In this document: in pieces, positions 9,532 through 14,123 of the stretch
How positions within the stretch are numbered: position 1 is the stretch's first letter
How the letters are laid out: the number at the start of each line of letters is the position of its first letter
DNA from: Lichtheimia corymbifera B2541
Taxonomy: Eukaryota; Mucoromycota; Mucoromycetes; Mucorales; Lichtheimiaceae
NCBI GenBank assembly: GCA_000697475.1
Contig: JNEU01000476.1
Span: forward strand, 1 to 14,123
Reading direction: 5' to 3'
Length of the DNA: 14,123 bases
Translations under genes and position numbers: made by a program
The notes under the pieces: model-generated
What the model saw: the letters and a program-made list of their open reading frames with translations, nothing else
Told to the model about the DNA's origin: nothing
Databases searched by the model: none

Positions 9532-11137
9532 ATGGCCGAATACAAAAAGAAGCTCTATGAATTGCAGCGTCAAGGCAACAACCGTACCTGTTTTGACTGC
9601 AACGCACCCAATCCACAGTGGGCAAGTGTATCATATGGTATCTTTATCTGTCTCGATTGTTCTGGCATCCACCGCTCGTTTGGCGTGCATATCAGGTAAT
9701 GAGACAATTTCATTGGGCCACCGCATCACACTCACAATCATTTACGCCCTCTTCAAATATACAGCTTTGTTCGATCGATCACTATGGATAAATGGTTTGA
9801 TGATCAATTGCAAAAGATGGAAGTATGTGTTTATTATACACCTTTTCTCAAGGCAACATAGGTTGCTAACAAAAGGGATCACAAAAGATGGGTGGCAACA
9901 AAAAGGCCAAGGATTTCTTCGAGTCTCAACCTGATTACTCAAGCACCATGTCCATGCATGAAAAGTATCACTCAACATGTGCAGCTCTTTATCGTGACAA
10001 GGTAGATACACATGGAATAAGGGGATGGATGGAATATTGACCAATATGTATGTATAGTTGTCAGCTGAAGCTGAAGGCCGTAGCTGGTCGCCTAGCGCTA
10101 CTCCTATCAAAAAGACAACAGCAGCACCTGTTCGATCTCCTACAAGTTCAACGCCTGGTTTAGGATCCACCAATGGCATGTCATCGACATCTTCTTTGCG
10201 CAGCTCTGGTTCTCCTGCAAGTTTCGGCAGCAACAACAATGGCAACATGGTCAGCGACAAGGCAAGAAATGAAGCTTATTTTGCGCAACTCGGCAGTGCC
10301 AATGAGAGTCGTCCCGAGTAAGTAATAAAAAAAAAGGACGGACCTGTTTCAAGTTATTGACAATGACGCCACCTGTCAATTAGTCATCTACCACCAAGCC
10401 AGGGCGGCAAGTATACTGGATTTGGTAATCCTGCATGTAAGTCAAGGTGCTTTTTTCAACAAGAGGGATGTTTGTTCATACATGACATAGTTGAGAATCG
10501 TCCTCGGAATGATGTATCTTCACCCGATTTCCAAGATATTGTCAATGATCCTATGAAAGCGCTTAGCAAGGGCTGGTCTTTCCTCTCGTATGGCATGGAG
10601 GAGCTTGGCAAAGTGGCTGTTACGGGTGCACAAGCTGCAGCTCAGAGTGCTGGTCAATTGGGTCGATATGCCAATGAACAATGGAATGATCCCAACCTAC
10701 GAGACAATGTCAACCAATATGTGAGTTCCTTTACTACTAAGGTCGGTTTTATTTTTGTAGCATCAAGCAGTGGGGTAGAGAACGAGAGGGAAACAGGGAA
10801 AATTGGGATGTAGATCTGACGATTCCTTATGTGATCATTATAGACACGAGAACTGTACAACAGCTTTGATACCCGGTCCTATCAGCAGCAGCAACAGCAG
10901 CAGCATAGCTACAATGATAATGATGGTGACTTTTTCAGTTCGACCATTTCTTCCTTGCAACAACAACAAGCTACACCTGCCAGCTCACGTAGTGCATCTC
11001 CATCGGGTTTCAATAATAGCAAGCCATCCTCGACTGCTGGAAGCACCACCATGCGTTCGCGATCTACTCTTCGAGAAGCTACTGCCCGGAAATCTTCCAA
11101 CAAAAACGATTCAGATGATGAGTGGGGTGGATGGTAA
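9532..11137 (+). CDS. GCS1: Arf GTPase-activating protein of the Gcs1/ArfGAP1 type, seven exons, 390 aa
   Basis: Exons are 9532-9695, 9765-9822, 9888-10001, 10058-10317, 10384-10436, 10491-10720 and 10844-11137. All introns are GT-AG (54-123 nt) and the joined 1173 nt stay in frame. The N-terminal ArfGAP domain (about 1-115) has a CxxC-x16-CxxC zinc finger (C20, C23, C40, C43), the arginine finger R48 in [13 protein letters not shown], and [11 protein letters not shown]. It stimulates GTP hydrolysis on Arf at Golgi membranes during COPI transport. [18 protein letters not shown] (197-214) is the signature that follows in Gcs1/ArfGAP1. A segment rich in Ser, Gly and Ala (about 240-275, with [13 protein letters not shown]) is a candidate curvature-sensing amphipathic helix. 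The tail is Ser- and Gln-rich and ends DDEWGGW, like the acidic-tryptophan coat-binding ends of this family. Retention of the last intron would add an early stop. Confidence 0.93.
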
Positions 11138-11241
11138 TCAATTTACTCCTTCACTAGTATTTGCCCCTTACCCACCAAAGTCACCATTTATATCATTCCT
11201 CTCCCTCTCTTTCATGGATGTTTAAGAATATCACGGATTAG

Positions 11242-11247
11242 AATAAA
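11242..11247 (+). terminator. Poly(A) signal AATAAA of the ArfGAP gene
   Basis: AATAAA lies 105 nt after the TAA stop, a plausible 3'-end signal. Confidence 0.35.
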
Positions 11248-12033
11248 ACAGCACAGCACCTCCTTTACGCTAATGTTTAGCTGAACAATGACACGGATGA
11301 GTGATAACGTGGGGGTAATAACGTATACACCGGCCAGGTCGCTTCGCTCGTAAACTTGTGGTTTTTCGCTGAATGACTTATACTGCAACGCTACCTAGGA
11401 AGTAACGATCTTACAGTAAGCTTAAACGTTTACGTAGCTCCATTACAATGTCATAGTACCCATATTACAAGGGCCTGTAACATCTGTCATCCCTAGTAAC
11501 AAGCTGCCTGGAATCTATCAGGGCAACAGCAGCATAAGTATTTGTGATACTACAGTAGTTAAAGCTTCCTAGTTCACATGCTGACAGAGGATAGACAGTG
11601 GTGATTCTGTGATATATATATATATATATATCAATGATTCTTGCTATAGAAGAGTGACTTGTTATGTTAAAGGAAGAGTGACGCCATAAAATGTAGTATG
11701 AGTGAATACAGTAAGCGTATAAGCTCACTGATGACAAACTTCAGCGTACGCATACAACCTCGTGTGTGAACAAATCCTGAAGGCAAAAAAATCATCACTG
11801 CCATTCTCTTGATACAAGATACTTTCGGATGCACCGATCATCTTAGGCCTATGATCCAGACCATTGTTAACTAGAAAACGGTTGCATATGGGCTAACATA
11901 GGCGGACCTTATTACTGTACGCAATAGGGAAGCATCCATAATCATGCATGATCTATCAATAAGATCTGCCTTGCCCGGCTTTGTTACACAAAGAAGCCCT
12001 CCAGCATATTCGGCTCTAGTGTGAGACGATTCA
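11248..12033. other. Gene-poor stretch between the ArfGAP gene and the repeat block
   Basis: Both strands lack a convincing coding region or tRNA-like fold. The only clear structure is the TA microsatellite near 11612. It may be old intergenic DNA next to a mobile-element landing site. Confidence 0.5.
11612..11631. repeat. TA dinucleotide microsatellite
   Basis: Ten AT units lie between G and C, so the whole 22 nt is a perfect palindrome. Such runs vary in length and can extrude as hairpins. Confidence 0.9.
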
Positions 12034-12217
12034 CAATGAAGAGCTAGTCCGGAGGACTAGCTCAAACCTGACACATGAATGCTGTGATCTAATTTCTCCG
12101 CTTTATTGAGCGAGTGCAGCTAGAAAATTGGATACAATAAAAAGTCTAATCTATAAGTCTAAATGTTCTTTGATCTATGAGCGAGCTGGAAAAGAAAAGG
12201 GAGGCGTGGGTGGGAAG

Positions 12218-12325
12218 ATTCATGTGTCAGGTTTGAGCTAGTCCTCCGGACTAGCTCTTCATTGTCAGTCAAAGACTCTCCTGACAATGAAGCAAGTCCA
12301 TCGGTGTCAAACCTGACACATGAAT
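12218..12325. repeat. T-shaped palindrome: 19-bp outer stem carrying two hairpins
   Basis: The outer arms, 12218-12236 and 12307-12325 (TCAAACCTGACACATGAAT), pair perfectly. Inside are hairpin 1 (GAGCTAGTCC 12235-12244, loop TCC, GGACTAGCTC 12248-12257) and hairpin 2 (CTTCATTGTCAG 12257-12268, 12-nt loop, CTGACAATGAAG 12281-12292), then 14 unpaired bases. The outer arm (TTCATGTGTCAG) and hairpin 2 arm (TTCATTGTCAG) differ by one base insertion, so one motif recurs four times in alternating orientation. Multiple motif copies of this kind often serve as recombinase or transposase binding sites. That role is inference. Confidence 0.85.
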
Positions 12326-12445
12326 GCAGCTCCAGATCAAATGCGTGATCTAATTTCTCCGCTTTATTGAGCGAGTGCAGCTAGAAAATTGGATACAATA
12401 AAAAGTCTAATCTATAAGTCTAAATGTTCTTTGATCTATGAGCGA

Positions 12446-12479
12446 TGTCAGGTTTGAGCTAGTAACCTGACACATGAAT
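12446..12479. repeat. Collapsed copy of the palindrome with an internal deletion
   Basis: Positions 12446-12463 match 12225-12242 and 12464-12479 match 12310-12325, so 67 bp of the core are missing. The remainder still forms a 9-bp hairpin (TGTCAGGTT / AACCTGACA) with a 9-nt loop. Deletion across a hairpin during replication would explain it. Confidence 0.75.
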
Positions 12480-12656
12480 TAAATGTGTTCTTTGATCTAT
12501 GAGCGAGCTGGAAAAGAAAAGGGAGGCGTGGGTGGGAAGATTCATGTGTCAGGTTTGAGCTAGTCCTCCGGACTAGCTCTTCATTGAGCTTTATTGAGCG
12601 AGTGCAGCTAGAAAATTGGATACAATAAAAAGTCTAATCTATAAGTCTAAATGTTG

Positions 12657-12760
12657 TTGAGCTAGTCCTCCGGACTAGCTCTTCATTGTCAGTCAAAGAC
12701 TCTCCTGACAATGAAGCAAGTCCATCGGTGTCAAACCTGACACATGAATGCAGCTCCAGA
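12657..12760. repeat. Second copy of the palindrome lacking its left outer arm
   Basis: This 104-bp exact copy of 12233-12336 keeps both hairpins and the right outer arm, but the left arm is replaced by the end of the 68-bp block. Its right border at 12760 abuts the 13-bp direct repeat next to the recombinase gene. Confidence 0.85.
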
Positions 12761-12773
12761 GAAAAACCGTGAA
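12761..12773. repeat. 13-bp direct repeat, left copy
   Basis: GAAAAACCGTGAA here recurs exactly at 14110-14122, so the pair brackets the recombinase gene. It begins at the first base after the repeat block ends. One exact 13-mer pair is expected by chance in a window this long, so only its position makes it notable. Confidence 0.5.
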
Positions 12774-12779
12774 CCAGGA

Positions 12780-13694
12780 TCAAGCCGAAGACGAGGAAGA
12801 ACCAGGTAACACCGAAGATGTGATATCAGAAGAAATATGACGAGAACGCCGATAGTGATTATCAAACATCATGGAGGAAGCCCAATTGCCGTGAGTGATT
12901 ACATCATCAAGAGGAATACCACGTTGGAGCGCCAAATCCGAAGCCACAGAACGCATAGTAGGTTGTCTTGAAGAATCCGATGAAGAGGAGGATGAATTGA
13001 TGGAACGTGACACCACATTGCGTAACCAACGAGAGATGGTATCACAAGAAGCCGCCACACGAGCGTTGGTAGTACTAATAAACAGTGCACCAGGAGGACG
13101 ATTAACCGTATTAGGATGATCCCTGAGAGCCTCAAATGCTGTCACCGGGCACAAAGTAGCATCTTGAGGATATGACTTGATACGCACCACCTTGACAATA
13201 CGACGACCTTTCCTTTTCTCCTTAGGTGCCACCACAGAAAGATGTAAACAACGAGAGCCATCGACAAAGGAATCTTGGAGGTTGATGCGATGGAGATCCG
13301 ATGGTCGAAGGAAACCCGTGATAGCAAGAAGGAAAACCGTCTTGTGAGCCAAATTGTACAAAGATGAGTGAGCCGAAGATTCAATCGTGCGACAAAAAGC
13401 AAAAGAAGGAGTCAAGTCAACAGGTGGGCGATCGATTGGAACCGGTGGTGCTTCTTGACGCCACATGTTGAATATTTGATCGAGTTGAGAATCATGTTGA
13501 AAAAGTGATGGTTGAACATGAAAATGAACAATGGCTGTACGCATAAGTGGTAATGAATTCACTGTGTAACTAGAGCGCATGGTGGAGAGAAAATTGATGA
13601 GTGTTGCCATGTTGAAATGGTTTGGATCCACTTGCTGGGTGATACACCAACTGAGAAAATCAAGCTGAAACTTGCGGTAAGAGCGAGCATTCAT
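12780..13694 (-). CDS. Stand-alone tyrosine recombinase (DIRS/Ngaro/Crypton-type integrase), 304 aa
   Basis: A single uninterrupted frame encodes a core-binding domain (about 1-85, with SYRKFQLDFLSWC and TLINFLSTMRSSYTVNSL) followed by a catalytic domain (about 100-285). Catalytic positions are R130 in ITGFLRPSDLHRI, a candidate beta-hairpin Lys near 158 (APKEKRKGRR), R248 in PTMRS, W271 in HGNW and nucleophile Y281 in NHYRR. The spacings R248-W271 (23) and W271-Y281 (10) are normal. Proline 245 stands where the HxxR His usually is. Such enzymes cut and join DNA through a phosphotyrosine link to insert or circularise elements. A Ser run (233-242) precedes the second Arg, and a Ser-rich tail ends the protein. 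The frame is open upstream of Met 1 to a TAA near 13770, with no other Met. No reverse transcriptase is visible. A repeat block lies just downstream. Confidence 0.85.
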   Translation of the reverse strand: MNARSYRKFQLDFLSWCITQQVDPNHFNMATLINFLSTMRSSYTVNSLPLMRTAIVHFHVQPSLFQHDSQLDQIFNMWRQEAPPVPIDRPPVDLTPSFAFCRTIESSAHSSLYNLAHKTVFLLAITGFLRPSDLHRINLQDSFVDGSRCLHLSVVAPKEKRKGRRIVKVVRIKSYPQDATLCPVTAFEALRDHPNTVNRPPGALFISTTNARVAASCDTISRWLRNVVSRSINSSSSSSDSSRQPTMRSVASDLALQRGIPLDDVITHGNWASSMMFDNHYRRSRHISSDITSSVLPGSSSSSA

Positions 13695-13946
13695 GGACCT
13701 TGAGGTGTGTATGGTAGATTGTGTGTAGTAGTAGGCGGTGGTGGAGTAAGTGATACTCGGTGTAGTGTTTTATTCTAGAGAAAGAACCAGGAACTAATAT
13801 TGGATAGTATCCTACGATATAACCATACACGAGCTGAGTCTGGATGATGGGTACACGTGATTATTCATGGACACGACATCACCCTCCCCCAGGCTGTTAA
13901 GCCGATAAAAGTGTTCATGAGCGCGTTTGTTATATGGGGGAATAAA
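13695..13946 (-). promoter_or_regulatory. Leader/spacer between the edge coding tail and the recombinase gene
   Basis: About 250 bp between the stop at 13947 and the recombinase ATG. On the minus strand it ends in a CA- and TAC-rich leader (TACTACTACACACAATC). No clear TATA box stands out. The short gap between two same-strand genes would fit one element with two genes, but is not proof. Confidence 0.3.
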
Positions 13947-14123
13947 TTAGCGGCGAGATGTTTTAGATGATGCAAGACGCTTGTTTGATTTTGTTTGTTG
14001 TTGTGTGCCGCGTTTTCGCTTGTTGCTGTTATTGTGGAGGAGATGAGCAGGAAGCTGCTTCTTATTTTGACGCCAATATTTATGCATGATGCCTGGATCA
14101 TCAAAGCTTGAAAAACCGTGAAA
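13947..14123 (-). CDS. C-terminal tail of an unidentified minus-strand protein, cut by the window edge
   Basis: One minus frame is open from the window end to a TAA at 13947-13949, giving 58 residues. The early part reads HGFSSFDDPGIMHKYWRQNK. The last 29 residues are rich in Lys, Arg, Gln and Asn, with KRKRG and KSNKR clusters that could act as a nuclear localisation or nucleic-acid-binding tail. I do not recognise the family. It lies on the same strand and upstream of the recombinase, where DIRS-type elements place reverse transcriptase/RNase H. A gag-like protein or an unrelated host gene are equally open. It contains the right copy of the 13-bp direct repeat. A competing 79-codon frame at 13865-14104 looks less protein-like. 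Confidence 0.4.
   Translation of the reverse strand, partial: FHGFSSFDDPGIMHKYWRQNKKQLPAHLLHNNSNKRKRGTQQQTKSNKRLASSKTSRR
14110..14122. repeat. 13-bp direct repeat, right copy
   Basis: This is an exact match of 12761-12773, one base from the window end and inside the edge coding tail. The match stops at both borders (T versus A before, A versus C after). Confidence 0.5.

Larger units (their letters stand above)
12034..12586. mobile_element. Candidate foldback/MITE-like unit with 47-bp perfect terminal inverted repeats
   Basis: The left end 12034-12080 begins CAATGAAGAGCTAG and the right end 12540-12586 finishes CTAGCTCTTCATTG; they are exact reverse complements. At 12034 and 12586 the sequence diverges exactly at CAATGAAG/CTTCATTG, whereas the copies ending at 12264 and 12688 run on into TCAG. 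A shorter unit, 12034-12264 (231 bp), has the same inverted ends and is flanked by TCA on both sides, which might be a 3-bp target duplication. It encodes no protein. Two independent breaks at the same base suggest a true element end, but rearrangement could mimic this. Confidence 0.45.
12034..12760. repeat. Mosaic block of direct and inverted repeats built on a palindromic core
   Basis: Exact repeats read by eye: 12084-12184 equals 12345-12445 (101 bp); 12165-12264 equals 12487-12586 (100 bp); 12233-12336 equals 12657-12760 (104 bp); 12100-12167 equals 12588-12655 (68 bp); and 12034-12080 is the reverse complement of 12218-12264 and 12540-12586 (47 bp). Overlapping borders make the block a shuffled mosaic rather than a simple tandem array. 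The copies show no differences over their matched lengths, so the duplications are recent or homogenised. It lies just downstream of the minus-strand recombinase stop. In DIRS-type retroelements an internal complementary region sits there, but this block is not proven to be one. Confidence 0.9.

Noticed and set aside
9742..10260. Minus-strand 172-aa open frame over the ArfGAP gene
   Set aside because: It crosses several well-supported exons and introns of the ArfGAP gene and has no motif of its own.
12034..12760. CRISPR array
   Set aside because: Repeats are long, overlapping and in both orientations, with no regular spacers, and the surrounding genes are eukaryotic with introns.
13865..14104. 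Minus-strand 79-aa protein
   Set aside because: The neighbouring frame ending at 13947 has a more protein-like composition, with a basic tail typical of nuclear proteins. The 79-aa frame crosses its stop into non-coding sequence.

Overview
The window looks like nuclear DNA of a fungus. Genes are split by short GT-AG introns of about 53 to 123 nt, proteins carry long Ser, Gln and Thr runs, leaders are pyrimidine-rich, and AATAAA signals follow the stops. The tyrosine recombinase on the right and the overall style suggest an early-diverging fungus such as Mucoromycota. That placement is inference.

Left part (1-4933, + strand): two tandem paralogs of a stand-alone adenylate-forming enzyme (AMP-binding acyl-CoA ligase type). 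Only the last two exons of the first lie in the window (32-396). The second is complete in nine exons (2764-4890, 550 aa). The 92-residue last exons are about 79 percent identical. Between them, 1044-2165 holds a broken stretch that reads like protein with a Cys/His pattern, perhaps a decayed transposase-type gene.

Middle (5286-11137, + strand): three ordinary cellular genes. They are an F-box/leucine-rich-repeat protein (three exons, 419 aa), a Yvc1/TRP-type vacuolar cation channel homolog (two exons, 688 aa, with an N-terminal acidic dileucine sorting motif), and a Gcs1/ArfGAP1-type Arf GTPase-activating protein (seven exons, 390 aa). All exon joins were made by hand, and every one keeps frame and family motifs.

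Right part (11138-14123): about 0.9 kb with no gene, then a 727-bp mosaic of direct and inverted repeats built round a palindromic core (12034-12760). Next come a minus-strand stand-alone tyrosine recombinase gene (12780-13694) and, at the window edge, the basic C-terminal tail of another minus-strand coding region. The best intact repeat copy can fold into a T-shaped structure: a 19-bp outer stem bearing two hairpins. The repeat block stops exactly where a 13-bp direct repeat begins; its second copy lies on the other side of the recombinase. The recombinase plus this repeat block is the most unusual part of the window and may be a DIRS-, Ngaro- or Crypton-like element or its remnant. No reverse transcriptase is visible.
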